Shown in pieces: positions 1-10,822 of a stretch of 64,000 bases of DNA (position 1 is the first letter of the stretch; every line of letters starts with the position of its first letter). Origin of the DNA: Dietzia psychralcaliphila (lineage in GTDB: Bacteria; Actinomycetota; Actinomycetes; Mycobacteriales; Mycobacteriaceae); NCBI RefSeq assembly GCF_003096095.1, contig NZ_CP015453.1, positions 1,860,001 through 1,924,000 on the forward strand, written 5' to 3'. Below the pieces are notes generated by a model that did not search any database, was not told the DNA's origin, and was given only the letters and a program-made list of their open reading frames with translations. The translations under genes were made by a program, and so were the position numbers.

Positions 1-452
1 GAGTCGAAGGAGAAGTCGACCACCGAGAGATAGCCGTCGCCGTGGGCGAAGGACATCATCGGAGCGCGCTCGCGTGGCGCGTCCGGTACGGCGGGACCGG
101 AGTGCTCGCCGTGGACCGGGAAGTCGTCCGGGGTCGACCGCATCAGCCACCCACGGGCCACCAGAGCAGGTCGGCCGTCCACCGAGGCGGTGGCCTCGAG
201 CAGCTCCACGCTTCGGCCCGGTCGGACGGTGCGGACCTCGACGTCCAGCGCCGCCACGGGGATGGGGCCGAGGACGTCCACCGAGACCCGTGACAGTCGC
301 ACCCCGGGCGCCCCGTCGAGCCGCTCCATGGCCCGGACCAGCAATGCGCTCGGCGGTCCGGCGTGCTGCGAGTCCGGAGACCACGGACCCGCCGTCAGAG
401 GCGAGGCATCGAACCGACCCACGGCGACCTGCTGGTAGAACGCTCCCGGCAC
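1..452 (-). CDS. Acyl-CoA thioesterase family protein, 3' end outside window
   Basis: Read by hand on the minus strand, because the gene runs off the left edge. It opens with GTG at 452-450, preceded by an AGAGGG ribosome site about 7 bases upstream. The visible ~150 residues start VPGAFYQQVAVGRFDAS and continue with GPWSPDSQHAGPPSALLVRA, which is the N-terminal hot-dog half of the actinobacterial TesB-like thioesterase family. Such enzymes hydrolyse acyl-CoA thioesters in the cytoplasm; the chain-length preference cannot be read here. The gene diverges from the lycopene cyclase gene across only 36 bases, so the two probably share a promoter region. The C-terminal half is not in the window. 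Confidence 0.75.
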   Translation of the reverse strand, partial: MPGAFYQQVAVGRFDASPLTAGPWSPDSQHAGPPSALLVRAMERLDGAPGVRLSRVSVDVLGPIPVAALDVEVRTVRPGRSVELLEATASVDGRPALVARGWLMRSTPDDFPVHGEHSGPAVPDAPRERAPMMSFAHGDGYLSVVDFSFD

Positions 453-474
453 TTCGATGCCCTCTCGTCGGCGG

Positions 475-480
475 TACTGT
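475..480 (+). promoter_or_regulatory. Candidate -10 (TACTGT) of the lycopene cyclase gene
   Basis: TACTGT fits the actinobacterial -10 pattern TANNNT and ends 8 bases before the ATG at 489 and 5 before an in-frame GTG at 486. That spacing suggests a leaderless or nearly leaderless transcript. No clear -35 is visible. Confidence 0.35.
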
Positions 481-488
481 CGGTCGTG

Positions 489-1673
489 ATGGATGCTACG
501 GGGGACGATCTCTACGACGTCGCTGTCGTCGGTCTGGGACCGGCCGGCCGCGCGCTCGCCTCCCGCTGCGCCGACTCTGGTCTGAGCGTGCTCGCAATAG
601 ACCCGAAGCCGGACGCGCCGTGGCGCCAGACGCTCTCGCTGTGGGCCGACCAGTTGCCGCCGTGGCTGGCCGCGGACGCCTGTGGCGTCGATGTTCTGGC
701 GCACTCCGTCCACGCGCCGGCGCACTACTCCCCCGACCGGGCGGTGCTGGACCGGGTCTACTGCGTGTTCGACAACGAGGCCCTTCGCGACGCCCTCCCG
801 CTGGGAGCCGGAGTGACGGTCGAGACCACGACCATCGACGATGCCGCGCTGGTCGCGCTGACCGCCCGCGCGCACCGGGTGGTGGACTGTCGCGGCGCAG
901 GCGGCCCCGACAATCCCGGACCCCTGCAGACCGCCTACGGGGTCGTCCTGAACGCGGTCGACGCCGCCCCCGCCCTCGGCGGTGATCCGGCGCTGTTCAT
1001 GGACTGGCGGACAGATCACGACGACGACGAGGTGGGCCCCAGCTTCCTGTACGCGATCCCCCTGGGCGCCGACCGGGTTCTCCTGGAGGAGACGTGTCTG
1101 GCGGGTCTGCCCGCACCGGATCCCGCCGTACTCGCGACCCGCCTACGGTCGAGGTTGCTGGGGCGCGGAGTCACGCCGTCGGCCGTCGACGCGCCGCTCG
1201 CAGTGGAGCGGGTACGGATCCCGCTTCTCCCGCGCAGTAGTCGGGTGGGGCACCCCCGGATCGAGGCCTTCGGTACCGCCGGCGGGCACGGGCACGCGGC
1301 GACGGGGTACTCGGTGGCCTCGATGCTGGCGGCGGTCCCCGGAGTGGTGTACGCGATCGGCTCCGGTTATCCGATACCGGCGCCCCGGTCCCCTGCGAGC
1401 ACCGCTCTGCACGGGATCGGGCTCCGGGTCCTACTGCGAGCGGATGGCCTGACCCTGCGGCAGCTGTTCAACGCATTCGGCCGCATCGACAGCCGCCGGC
1501 AGCAGTGGTTCCTCGACGGAGCGAGTCCCTCGTACCAGCTGGCGCTGGCGATGTGGGACATGTGGCTGACCATGCCCGTCCGGGGCAAGGCGGGAATGGT
1601 CGCCGCCGTGCTCCGGAGGAATCCACGGCGCCCCGGATGGCCGAGGGTCGTGTCCCCGCCGACGGCCGGCTAG
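489..1673 (+). CDS. Lycopene cyclase (CrtY/CrtL-type FAD flavoprotein)
   Basis: A protein of 394 residues from ATG 489. It has an N-terminal Rossmann motif, VVGLGPAGRALASR (about residues 12-25), followed by an acidic residue at the end of beta-2 (LAIDPKPD). The central FLYAIPLGADRVLLEETCL segment is the lycopene cyclase family signature. Family members cyclise the ends of lycopene to beta-ionone rings at the membrane in a redox-neutral, FAD-dependent reaction. Length is normal for the family (about 380-400). No other carotenoid gene lies in the window, so the enzyme works apart from any local crt cluster. It faces sufT tail to tail with a 5-base gap. An in-frame GTG at 486 is an alternative start. 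Confidence 0.85.
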   Translation: MDATGDDLYDVAVVGLGPAGRALASRCADSGLSVLAIDPKPDAPWRQTLSLWADQLPPWLAADACGVDVLAHSVHAPAHYSPDRAVLDRVYCVFDNEALRDALPLGAGVTVETTTIDDAALVALTARAHRVVDCRGAGGPDNPGPLQTAYGVVLNAVDAAPALGGDPALFMDWRTDHDDDEVGPSFLYAIPLGADRVLLEETCLAGLPAPDPAVLATRLRSRLLGRGVTPSAVDAPLAVERVRIPLLPRSSRVGHPRIEAFGTAGGHGHAATGYSVASMLAAVPGVVYAIGSGYPIPAPRSPASTALHGIGLRVLLRADGLTLRQLFNAFGRIDSRRQQWFLDGASPSYQLALAMWDMWLTMPVRGKAGMVAAVLRRNPRRPGWPRVVSPPTAG

Positions 1674-1678
1674 ACCGG

Positions 1679-2149
1679 CTAGACCGTGAAGCCGATGGCC
1701 CGGAGCTGCTCCCGGCCGTCATCGGTGATCATCTGCGGGCCCCACGGCGGCATCCACACCCAGTTCAGCTCGAGATCGTTGGCAAGGTCGGAACCCACCA
1801 CCGCGCTGCGCGCCTGATCCTCGATCACGTCGGTCAGCGGGCACGCCGCCGAGGTCAGCGTCATGTCGACGCGTGCGATGGTGGAACCCTCGGTCTCACC
1901 CGGGCGGACCCAGATGTCGTAGACCAGTCCGAGGTCCACCACGTTGATCCCGAGCTCGGGGTCGACCACGTCGCGCATGGCCTCCTCGAGGTCGGCGACC
2001 AGCGCGAGGTCCTCCTCCGACTGCTCGGGGCGGTTGGGGTCGGGGCGGAACTCACCGTTGTAGACGGTGCCCGCCGCTGTCTCGTTCTCGGCTGCCGAAT
2101 TCGCGTCGTCGACCGTGGGGTCGTTGGCCGGGGTCATCTGGTCGGTCAT
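1679..2149 (-). CDS. sufT: SUF-associated Fe-S assembly factor SufT (MIP18/DUF59 family)
   Basis: A protein of 156 residues, last gene of the suf operon, starting 6 bases after the sufU stop. The first ~50 residues are acidic and low in complexity; a single DUF59/MIP18 domain follows, with DPELGINVVDLGLVYD and the MTLTSAACPLTDVIED segment that carries the conserved cysteine. Family members help mature Fe-S proteins in the cytoplasm, though the exact step is not settled. It corresponds by position and sequence type to Rv1466 of M. tuberculosis. The stop codon is TAG, lying inside a short direct repeat (ggctagacc twice) shared with the end of the convergent lycopene cyclase gene. Confidence 0.9.
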   Translation of the reverse strand: MTDQMTPANDPTVDDANSAAENETAAGTVYNGEFRPDPNRPEQSEEDLALVADLEEAMRDVVDPELGINVVDLGLVYDIWVRPGETEGSTIARVDMTLTSAACPLTDVIEDQARSAVVGSDLANDLELNWVWMPPWGPQMITDDGREQLRAIGFTV

Positions 2150-2155
2150 GTCACT

Positions 2156-3882
<1,727 letters not shown>

Positions 3883-4653
3883 TCAGGCGTTCGCGGGCGT
3901 CAGGTACTTCTCGTAACCCTCGGCCTCGAGCTCGTCCGCCAGCTCCGCTCCACCGGAGGCGGCGATCCGGCCGTCCACGAAGACGTGGACGCGGTCGGGC
4001 GTGATGTACCGAAGGATGCGGGTGTAGTGCGTGATGAGGAGGATTCCGCCGTTCTCCTCGGCCCGGTAGCGGTTGACGCCGTCGGACACCACGCGCAGCG
4101 CGTCCACGTCGAGGCCGGAGTCGGTCTCGTCGAGCACGGCGATCTTGGGCTTGAGCAGGTCCAGCTGGAGGATCTCATGGCGCTTCTTCTCGCCGCCGGA
4201 GAAGCCCTCGTTGACGCTGCGCTCGGAGAAGGCCGGATCGAAGTCGAGGTCGGACATGGCCTCCTTGACCTCCTTGACCCAGTGCCGGAGCTTGGGCGCC
4301 TCGCCGCGCACGGCGGTGGCCGCGGTGCGCAGGAAGTTGGCGGTCGAGACGCCGGGGATCTCGGTGGGGTACTGCATGGCCAGGAACAGGCCGGCGCGGG
4401 CCCGCTCGTCGACCTCCATCGACAGGACGTCCTCCCCGTCGAGGGTGACGGTGCCGCCGGTGACCTCGTACTTGGGATGACCGGCGATGACGTAGGCGAG
4501 GGTGGACTTGCCGGAGCCGTTCGGGCCCATGATGGCGTGGGTCTTGCCCGACTCGATGGTCAGGTCGACGCCCTTGAGGATGTCGACGGTCTCAGCCGAA
4601 TCGGCGGTCGCGGCGACGCGGGCGGTCAGGCCCTTGATCTCGAGAATGGTCAT
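3883..4653 (-). CDS. sufC: Fe-S assembly ATPase SufC
   Basis: A protein of 256 residues, the ABC-type ATPase of the SufBCD scaffold complex. Visible motifs are Walker [10 protein letters not shown] (about 43-51), the signature FSGGEKKR and Walker B with [12 protein letters not shown], where Asp-Glu-Thr-Asp is the characteristic SufC form. ATP hydrolysis drives the SufBD shape change needed to build the cluster; the protein is cytoplasmic and not a transporter. It starts 56 bases after the sufD stop, the widest spacing in the operon, and is followed by sufS after 18 bases. Confidence 0.96.
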   Translation of the reverse strand: MTILEIKGLTARVAATADSAETVDILKGVDLTIESGKTHAIMGPNGSGKSTLAYVIAGHPKYEVTGGTVTLDGEDVLSMEVDERARAGLFLAMQYPTEIPGVSTANFLRTAATAVRGEAPKLRHWVKEVKEAMSDLDFDPAFSERSVNEGFSGGEKKRHEILQLDLLKPKIAVLDETDSGLDVDALRVVSDGVNRYRAEENGGILLITHYTRILRYITPDRVHVFVDGRIAASGGAELADELEAEGYEKYLTPANA

Positions 4654-4709
4654 TGGTGTGCTCGCAATCTTCTTGAAGTCTTCGGGGATGGTCTCTCGGG
4701 GGTCTGGAG

Positions 4710-5918
4710 TCAGATCCCGGAGGACTGGAGTTCCAGCTCGACGGCCTCGGCGATCCGCTCACGTACCTCGGGCACGCCGATGCGGTTGATCACCTCTCCG
4801 AAGAAGCCACGGACCACGAGGCGACGGGCGACGTCCTCGGCGATGCCCCGCGACATGAGGTAGAACAGGTGCTCCTCGTCGAAGCGACCCACGGCGCTGG
4901 CGTGACCTGCGCCGGCGATCTCGCCGGTCTCGATCTCGAGGTTGGGCACGGAATCCGCCCGCGCCCCGTCGGTGAGGACGAGGTTGCGGTTCATCTCGTA
5001 GGTGTCGGTGCCCTCGGCCGCCGCGCGGATGAGGACTTCGCCGATCCACACGGTGTGGGCGTCGGGCAGGTTCGACGTCGCATCGCCCTGCAGTGCGCCC
5101 TTGTAGAGGACGCGTGACGTGCAGTGGGGCACCGCGTGGTCGACCAGGAGCCGGTGTTCGATGTGCTGACCGTCGTCCGCGTAGTACAGGCCGTTGATGT
5201 TCACCGTGCCGCCCGGGGCCGTGAACGCCGCCAACGGCGCGATACGGACGAGCTCGCCGCCGAAGGTCACGGCGGTGTAGGTCAGGGTCGCGTCCCGACC
5301 GACCTGGAGGTGGTGATTGGCCAGGTGCAGTGCGTCGTCATCCCAGTCCTGGATGAGGACCACCTCGAGGTGGGCCGAGTCGCCGACGATGAACTCGACG
5401 TTCTCGGCGATGGTCCCCCCGCCGCGCTGGTCTACGACGAACGTCGCGTTGGCGAACGGATCCAGTCGGATCTGGGCGTGGCCGTAGGCCAACTCGCCCT
5501 CCCCCGGACCGTCGACCGTCACGTACACGGGTTCGGTCAGGACGGTCTCCTTGGCCACGGTCAGCACCGTTGCCTGCTCGACCGAGCTGAAGGCCTGGGC
5601 CGCGACGCGGTCCCGGGGGGCGCCGGCCTCGCCGATCCGCTTGTCAGCGGTGTCGACGCTCTCGACGGTCAGTCCGTCACGCTCGGCCACGGACACGAGC
5701 AGGTTTCCGGTGGCGGTGACGTTGGAGCCGTCATGGATCCCGCGCAGCCGCTTGAGCGGGGTGAAGCGCCAGATCTCGTCCTTGTGGCTTGGGACCTCGA
5801 ACGCGTTCACGTCGAAGGAGGAGAACTGGTCGCCCTTGGTGGCGGTGACGGGGATTCCGTAGCGGTCCGTCACCGGCGTGGGGCCGGATCCGGTGGTGGG
5901 TGTAGTCGTGTCGGTCAT
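4710..5918 (-). CDS. sufD: Fe-S assembly scaffold protein SufD
   Basis: A protein of 402 residues. ATG at 5918 lies 5 bases after the sufB stop; the frame stays open much further upstream, but only as a shadow inside sufB. The protein has the beta-helix core and C-terminal helical part of the SufB/SufD family, with [19 protein letters not shown], the [21 protein letters not shown] stretch near the end (residues about 345-365) and [19 protein letters not shown]. SufD pairs with SufB on SufC and is needed for iron acquisition. Sequence and order match Rv1462. Confidence 0.95.
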   Translation of the reverse strand: MTDTTTPTTGSGPTPVTDRYGIPVTATKGDQFSSFDVNAFEVPSHKDEIWRFTPLKRLRGIHDGSNVTATGNLLVSVAERDGLTVESVDTADKRIGEAGAPRDRVAAQAFSSVEQATVLTVAKETVLTEPVYVTVDGPGEGELAYGHAQIRLDPFANATFVVDQRGGGTIAENVEFIVGDSAHLEVVLIQDWDDDALHLANHHLQVGRDATLTYTAVTFGGELVRIAPLAAFTAPGGTVNINGLYYADDGQHIEHRLLVDHAVPHCTSRVLYKGALQGDATSNLPDAHTVWIGEVLIRAAAEGTDTYEMNRNLVLTDGARADSVPNLEIETGEIAGAGHASAVGRFDEEHLFYLMSRGIAEDVARRLVVRGFFGEVINRIGVPEVRERIAEAVELELQSSGI

Positions 5919-5923
5919 GGCGG

Positions 5924-7381
5924 TCAGCCCACCGATCCTTCCATCTGGAGTTCGATCAGGCGGTTGAGCTCGAGGGCGTACTCCATGGGGAGCTCTTTGG
6001 CGATCGGCTCGACGAACCCGCGCACGATCATGGCCATCGCCTCGTCCTCGGCCAGGCCGCGGCTCATGAGGTAGAACAGCTGGTCCTGGCTCACCTTGGA
6101 GACGGTGGCCTCGTGCCCCAGCGTCACATCGTTCTCGCGGATGTCGATGTAGGGGTAGGTGTCGGACCGGCTGATGTTGTCGACCAGCAGCGCGTCGCAC
6201 TCGACGTTCGACTTGGAACCCTTGGCGCCGGCGTTGATCTGGATCAGCCCGCGGTAGGCCGAGCGTCCGCCACCTCGCGCCACCGACTTGGAGACGATGT
6301 TCGAGGACGTGTTGGGCGCCAGGTGCAGCATCTTGGAACCGGTGTCCTGGTGCTGTCCCTCTCCTGCGAAGGCCACGGAGAGGACCTCGCCCTTGGCGTG
6401 CTCACCGGTCAGCCACACGGCCGGGTACTTCATCGTCACCTTGGAACCGATGTTGCCGTCGATCCACTCCATCGTGGCGCCCTCTTCGGCCCGGGCGCGC
6501 TTGGTGACGAGGTTGTAGACGTTGTTCGACCAGTTCTGGATGGTCGTGTAGCGGCAGCGGCCGCCCTTCTTGACGACGATCTCGACCACGGCCGAGTGCA
6601 GCGAATCCGACTTGTAGATCGGCGCGGTGCACCCCTCGACGTAGTGCACGTAGGCGCCCTCGTCGACGATGATGAGGGTGCGCTCGAACTGGCCCATGTT
6701 CTCGGTGTTGATCCGGAAGTAGGCCTGCAGGGGGATGTCCACCTGGACGCCCGGGGGGACGTAGATGAACGAGCCGCCCGACCACACGGCCGTGTTGAGG
6801 GCGGAGAACTTGTTGTCGCCGGCCGGGATCACGGACCCGAAGTACTCCGCGAAGTACTCGGGGTGCTCCTTGAGCGCGGTGTCGGTGTCCATGAAGATGA
6901 CACCCTGGCTCTCCAGGTCCTCACGGATCTGGTGGTAGACCACCTCGGACTCGTACTGGGCAGCGACGCCCGCGACGAGGCGCTGCTTCTCCGCCTCGGG
7001 GATTCCGAGCTTGTCGTAGGTGTTCTTGATGTCCTCGGGCAGGTCCTCCCACGAGGTGGCCTGCTTCTCCGTGGACCGCACGAAGTACTTGATGTTGTCG
7101 AAGTCGATCCCCGACAGGTCCGAGCCCCATGCCGGCATCGGCTTCTTGTAGAACGTCGCCAGCGCCTTGAGCCGCTTGGCGAGCATCCACTCGGATTCGC
7201 TCTTCTTGTTGGAGATGTCACGCACCACGGCCTCCGAGAGGCCACGCTGGGCTGTCGCACCGGCGGAGTCGGAATCGTGCCAACCGTAGTTGTACTGACC
7301 GAGGGAGGCGATCCGCTCCTCATCGGTGGTCGGCTCGTGCACAGTGACGTCGGCCGTCACCTGATCTGGGGTGATGGTCAT
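5924..7381 (-). CDS. sufB: Fe-S assembly scaffold protein SufB (no intein)
   Basis: A protein of 485 residues, the main scaffold subunit on which the cluster is assembled. It begins with a variable N-terminus and reaches the conserved region at [15 protein letters not shown]. The core is easily recognised: [35 protein letters not shown], and a C-terminal [20 protein letters not shown]. The length is that of an uninterrupted SufB: the intein present in several mycobacterial SufB proteins is absent. Its ATG overlaps the sufR stop (ATGA), so translation of repressor and scaffold is probably coupled. Confidence 0.97.
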   Translation of the reverse strand: MTITPDQVTADVTVHEPTTDEERIASLGQYNYGWHDSDSAGATAQRGLSEAVVRDISNKKSESEWMLAKRLKALATFYKKPMPAWGSDLSGIDFDNIKYFVRSTEKQATSWEDLPEDIKNTYDKLGIPEAEKQRLVAGVAAQYESEVVYHQIREDLESQGVIFMDTDTALKEHPEYFAEYFGSVIPAGDNKFSALNTAVWSGGSFIYVPPGVQVDIPLQAYFRINTENMGQFERTLIIVDEGAYVHYVEGCTAPIYKSDSLHSAVVEIVVKKGGRCRYTTIQNWSNNVYNLVTKRARAEEGATMEWIDGNIGSKVTMKYPAVWLTGEHAKGEVLSVAFAGEGQHQDTGSKMLHLAPNTSSNIVSKSVARGGGRSAYRGLIQINAGAKGSKSNVECDALLVDNISRSDTYPYIDIRENDVTLGHEATVSKVSQDQLFYLMSRGLAEDEAMAMIVRGFVEPIAKELPMEYALELNRLIELQMEGSVG

Positions 7382-8115
7382 CGCACAGTCCTTTCGGGGG
7401 TCGGAACCGACGCGTCTGCGCCGGCCGCTGCCGGAATGGTGGCCGCCAGGTCACCGGCGGTCACCATCCCGGTGGGGATGTTCGTGGTGCAGGCGCAGTT
7501 TCCGCCGGCAATGGTGGACAGGCGCTGGACGTGGGTGCCCACGATCTCGGACACCACCTCCTGCTCGGCCTCGCAGAGTTCGGGGAACCGGGAGGCGACG
7601 TTCCACACCGGGCAGTGGTGCTGGCAGATCTGCAGTCCCGCACCGGCCTCCTCGATCGATGCGGCATACCCCGAGTCGGTCAGGGCGGCGGCGATGTCCG
7701 TCGCCGCACGCTCGACGTCGTCCGCGCCTTCGGCGGGACGGACATGGCCGATGATCGAGCGGACGCGCTGGCGCGCGAAGTCCGCGACGGCCGCGGTGCC
7801 ACCGATGCGTCGCAGGGCCGACAGGGCCTCGACCGCGAGGTGGTCGTACCCGTGCTGCGCGGAACTGCGGCCCATCGCGGTGACGCGGAACGCCTTGGCC
7901 GGACGGCCGCGTGTGCCCGCCGGCCGGGTCCGGGTGGACTCGACCTCCCCGGTCTCGACCAGGTGGTCCAGGTGCCGTCGGACACCGGCCGCGGTCAGAC
8001 CCAACTCACGTCCGATCTCCACCGCGGTCAGTGCCCCGCGCTCCAGCAGGAGCTCACGGACGGCCGAGCGGGTGTCGGGCCGCGTGCTGCTCTCGAACAC
8101 GTGCTGCACGCTCAT
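7378..8115 (-). CDS. sufR: Fe-S-sensing transcriptional repressor SufR
   Basis: A protein of 245 residues from ATG 8115, with an AAGGGAG ribosome site about 8 bases upstream. The N-terminus is a winged helix-turn-helix ([20 protein letters not shown], about 29-48). The C-terminal half has five cysteines at about 164, 168, 181, 207 and 209 ([28 protein letters not shown]), the usual ligand region for the regulatory Fe-S cluster in this family. SufR homologues repress the suf operon when cluster supply is sufficient. It is first in the operon, so it is probably autoregulated; a palindrome sits in its promoter region. Confidence 0.93.
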   Translation of the reverse strand: MSVQHVFESSTRPDTRSAVRELLLERGALTAVEIGRELGLTAAGVRRHLDHLVETGEVESTRTRPAGTRGRPAKAFRVTAMGRSSAQHGYDHLAVEALSALRRIGGTAAVADFARQRVRSIIGHVRPAEGADDVERAATDIAAALTDSGYAASIEEAGAGLQICQHHCPVWNVASRFPELCEAEQEVVSEIVGTHVQRLSTIAGGNCACTTNIPTGMVTAGDLAATIPAAAGADASVPTPERTVR

Positions 8116-8168
8116 CTGACACTCCCTTCCGGCTATGCTCGGTGCGCCCCGAGCGGACGCACCACCTG

Positions 8169-8196
8169 ATATTACGCAACACTTCCGTGACGGAAA
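8169..8196 (-). promoter_or_regulatory. Candidate suf operon promoter with palindromic operator
   Basis: Read on the minus strand, a TAATAT hexamer (8174-8169) forms a good -10, and TTTCCG (8196-8191) sits 16 bases upstream as a weak -35. Between and over these lies a perfect 6-bp inverted repeat, TTCCGTCACGGAA (8195-8183). A repressor bound there would block RNA polymerase, so SufR autorepression is the obvious hypothesis. The repeat may also serve the divergent mptB gene. Confidence 0.45.
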
Positions 8197-8276
8197 TATT
8201 CCCACCCCCCCGGCGCGTCCGGTGGTCCCGCCGGGATGTGACCTTCGACACCCACGGTGGAGAGAGGCTGAGGTCA

Positions 8277-9890
8277 GTGGCATCCAGTTTCCCGGTACGC
8301 GGCGCGGGGTCGGTCACCGCCCGGCTCCACACCGAGGAACGGTTCACCGGGGCCCCGCCGCCAGCAGAGCTGGCCCGACTCCGCCGGATCCGCAGGATCG
8401 GCACCACAGCGGCGGTCGCGATGGCGGTCGGCGCCCTCGGCGCCGGCGCCCTGCCGGTCCTGCAGAACCCGGTCGCCGGCGAGCGGTTGTTCGGCCTGTG
8501 GCTCAGGGTGCAACAGTCCTCCATGACCGTGGTCATGACCGGGATGGTGGTGGTGACACTCTGCTGGCTCCTGCTTGCCCCGTACGTCCTGGGCCAGGAT
8601 CGCCGCGGACGCCTCAGTGGCCGCATCGACCGGGCCACGCTCGACCGGATCATCGCGTCGTGGGCGCTGCCGCTCGCCCTCGCTCCCCCCATGTTCAGCA
8701 AGGACGTCTACAGCTACCTCGCCCAGGGCGCCATCGGCAACACCCTCGACGACCCGTACGAACTGGGGCCCGTGTCGGCACTGGGGACCTCACACGCACT
8801 GACGGTCAACGTCCCGGACATCTGGCGGGACACCCCCAACCAGTACGGCCCGCTGTTCCTCGGCGTCCAGAAGATCATCCACACGCTGACGGGGGACGAC
8901 GTGGTCCTCGGCACGATCCTGCACCGCGTGGTGGCCATCCTCGGGATCCTCATGCTGGGCTGGGCAGTCCCACGCCTGGCCGAGTACTGCGGGGTGTCGG
9001 ACGTGGCCGCGCTCTGGCTCGCGGTGGCCAATCCGCTCGTCTTGTTCCATCTGGTGTCGGGCATCCACTCCGAGTCCCTCATGATGGGACTGCTGGCCGT
9101 GGGGCTCGTGCTGGCGCTGCGCGCCGTGGACTCCCTCGAGTCCGGCCCGCGCACCACGGTCCTCTTCGTTGTGGGGACCGTCCTGGTCACCGGATCTGCC
9201 CTGGTGAAGTTGCCCACTGTTGTGGCACTGGGCTTCGTCGGGATGGCGCTCGCCCGACGTTGGGGCGGCGGGCCCCTCGCCACCGCTCGGGCGGCTCTGG
9301 TCATGGTGGCGATCAGCGGCGTCACCACCGGACTGGCGATGCTCGCCACCTCGTCGGGCCTCGGGTGGATCACGAAGCTCGGGGCGGCGACGTCGCTGCG
9401 CAGCTGGCTCTCTCCGCCCACCGCTCTGGGAGTGATCGTCGGTGGGATCGGACAGTATCTGGGACTGGGCGACCACACCGCTCAGATCCTGGTGATGGTC
9501 CAGACCGTGGCTCTCGTGATCGCCGGCGTCTTCACCGTCAGGATGCTCTTCGCGGTCTCCGCCGGCCGGATCAACCCGGTGGGGGGACTCGGGGTGTCGA
9601 TGGCGGCCATCGTCCTGTGTTTCCCCGTCGTCCAACCCTGGTACGTCCTGTGGGCCCTGATCCCGCTCGCGGCGTGGGCCTCGCGGATGGAGTTCCGGTT
9701 ACCCGTGGTGGCGGTCAGCGCGGTCCTCGCCTGCTTCACCCTCCCGCCGGGTGCAGGCCTTCCGCCGTTCGTCACCGTCCAGGCATGGGTGGCCACCGTG
9801 GTGGCCGTGTCGATCCTGTTGATCGCGATGTTCCGCTGGCCGGGGCTGTTGCGCTTCCGGCAGTCGACGCGGCCTAGAATGCTCCCGTGA
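8277..9890 (+). CDS. mptB: Alpha-(1->6)-mannosyltransferase MptB, multi-pass membrane protein
   Basis: A protein of 537 residues from GTG 8277 (GAGAGG about 10 bases upstream); an in-frame GTG at 8238 is an alternative with no clear ribosome site. It is hydrophobic throughout, with about a dozen membrane segments starting near residue 40, as in GT-C glycosyltransferases. Acidic loop motifs such as PPMFSKDVYSYLAQG and NQYGPLFLGVQ, and LFHLVSGIHSESLMMG, match MptB (Rv1459c type). MptB uses polyprenyl-phosphate mannose to extend the alpha-1,6 mannan core of lipomannan and lipoarabinomannan on the outer face of the membrane. It diverges from sufR as in mycobacteria. Confidence 0.88.
   Translation: MASSFPVRGAGSVTARLHTEERFTGAPPPAELARLRRIRRIGTTAAVAMAVGALGAGALPVLQNPVAGERLFGLWLRVQQSSMTVVMTGMVVVTLCWLLLAPYVLGQDRRGRLSGRIDRATLDRIIASWALPLALAPPMFSKDVYSYLAQGAIGNTLDDPYELGPVSALGTSHALTVNVPDIWRDTPNQYGPLFLGVQKIIHTLTGDDVVLGTILHRVVAILGILMLGWAVPRLAEYCGVSDVAALWLAVANPLVLFHLVSGIHSESLMMGLLAVGLVLALRAVDSLESGPRTTVLFVVGTVLVTGSALVKLPTVVALGFVGMALARRWGGGPLATARAALVMVAISGVTTGLAMLATSSGLGWITKLGAATSLRSWLSPPTALGVIVGGIGQYLGLGDHTAQILVMVQTVALVIAGVFTVRMLFAVSAGRINPVGGLGVSMAAIVLCFPVVQPWYVLWALIPLAAWASRMEFRLPVVAVSAVLACFTLPPGAGLPPFVTVQAWVATVVAVSILLIAMFRWPGLLRFRQSTRPRMLP
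9875..9880 (+). promoter_or_regulatory. Candidate -10 (TAGAAT) before the ABC ATPase gene
   Basis: TAGAAT sits inside the end of mptB, ending 6 bases before the GTG at 9887. The same hexamer and nearly the same spacing occur before ctaA. It could give a leaderless internal transcript for the ABC genes. Confidence 0.4.
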
Positions 9891-10822
9891 CCTCACGCAC
9901 CGACTCCCCCGCGCTGCACGTCGAGGGACTCGTCAAGAGGTTCGGTGACACCACCGCCGTGGCCGGTCTGGACCTCCGGCTGGACCGCGGCGAGGTCATG
10001 GCCCTGCTCGGTCCCAACGGTGCCGGCAAGACCACCACTGTCGAGGTGTGCGAGGGATTCCTCCGTCCGGACGGGGGGTCTCTCCGGGTACTGGGTCTCG
10101 ACCCCGTCTCCGACCGGCAGCGCGTCCGCAGCCGGATCGGCATGATGCTCCAGGGCGGCGGTGCGTACCCCGCGGCGCGTGTCGGGGAGATGGTCCGGCT
10201 GGTCGCCTCCTACTACGCAGACCCCCTCGACCCGGACTGGCTTCTCGCCGAGCTGGGGCTCAGCGACCACGTCACCACCCCGTACCGGCGGCTGTCCGGC
10301 GGTCAACAGCAACGACTCTCGCTCGCCATCGCGGTGATCGGCCGACCCGAGCTGGTGTTCCTCGACGAGCCCACCGCCGGACTCGACGCCCAGTCCAGGC
10401 GGGCCGTGTGGGATCTGGTCCGGGCGTTGCGCCGTGACGGCACCGCCGTTCTGTTGACGACCCACCTCATGGACGAGGCCGCCGCGCTGGCCGACGAAGT
10501 CGTGATCGTCGATTACGGTCGCCGTGTGGCCGCAGGTACACCGGCCGAACTCGCGCGGGCGGGCACGTCCGAGGGCGTGACCCTGGTCGTCGACGGCGAG
10601 GCCTCCCCGACTCTCCTGACCGGTGCGATCGGACCGGAACACACCGTGACGACGGGGTCCGCGGCCGGTGTCCTCGAGGTCCACGGCCCGGTCTCCCCCG
10701 AACTCATGACCACTCTCTGTACCGCCCTCGAGCAGGCCGGCCTCCAGCTCACCTCCCTGGCCACCCGCGCCAGGAGCCTCGAAGAGGTCTTCCTCGACCT
10801 GACCGGACGGGACCTGCGATGA
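9887..10822 (+). CDS. ABC-2 type exporter, ATP-binding subunit
   Basis: A protein of 311 residues whose GTG overlaps the mptB stop (GTGA). Walker A is GPNGAGKTT (about 43-51), the signature is RLSGGQQQR and Walker B ends in VFLDEPTAGLD, with the H-loop in LLTTHLMDEAA. The C-terminal ~80 residues form the accessory domain seen in daunorubicin-resistance and CcmA-like ATPases. It matches the position of Rv1458c. The substrate is unknown; its placement between mptB and heme A synthase is conserved in mycolic-acid actinobacteria, so envelope lipids or a heme-related compound are possible but unproven. Confidence 0.88.
   Translation: MTSRTDSPALHVEGLVKRFGDTTAVAGLDLRLDRGEVMALLGPNGAGKTTTVEVCEGFLRPDGGSLRVLGLDPVSDRQRVRSRIGMMLQGGGAYPAARVGEMVRLVASYYADPLDPDWLLAELGLSDHVTTPYRRLSGGQQQRLSLAIAVIGRPELVFLDEPTAGLDAQSRRAVWDLVRALRRDGTAVLLTTHLMDEAAALADEVVIVDYGRRVAAGTPAELARAGTSEGVTLVVDGEASPTLLTGAIGPEHTVTTGSAAGVLEVHGPVSPELMTTLCTALEQAGLQLTSLATRARSLEEVFLDLTGRDLR

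Noticed and set aside
1668-1685. Direct repeat ggctagacc at the junction of the lycopene cyclase and sufT genes
   Set aside because: Two 9-base copies overlap two stop codons; too short to claim an attachment site or target duplication, and no mobile element is near.
5924-7381. Possible intein in SufB
   Set aside because: The protein is 485 residues, the normal uninterrupted length, and no splicing motifs break the conserved core.
6113-8119. Open frame of 668 codons on the plus strand opposite sufB and sufR
   Set aside because: Antisense shadow of well-recognised suf genes with biased composition and no start signals.
8135-9877. Open frame of 580 codons on the plus strand in another frame of mptB
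   Set aside because: The MptB frame has clear membrane segments and family motifs; this frame is Arg/Gly/Pro-rich noise.
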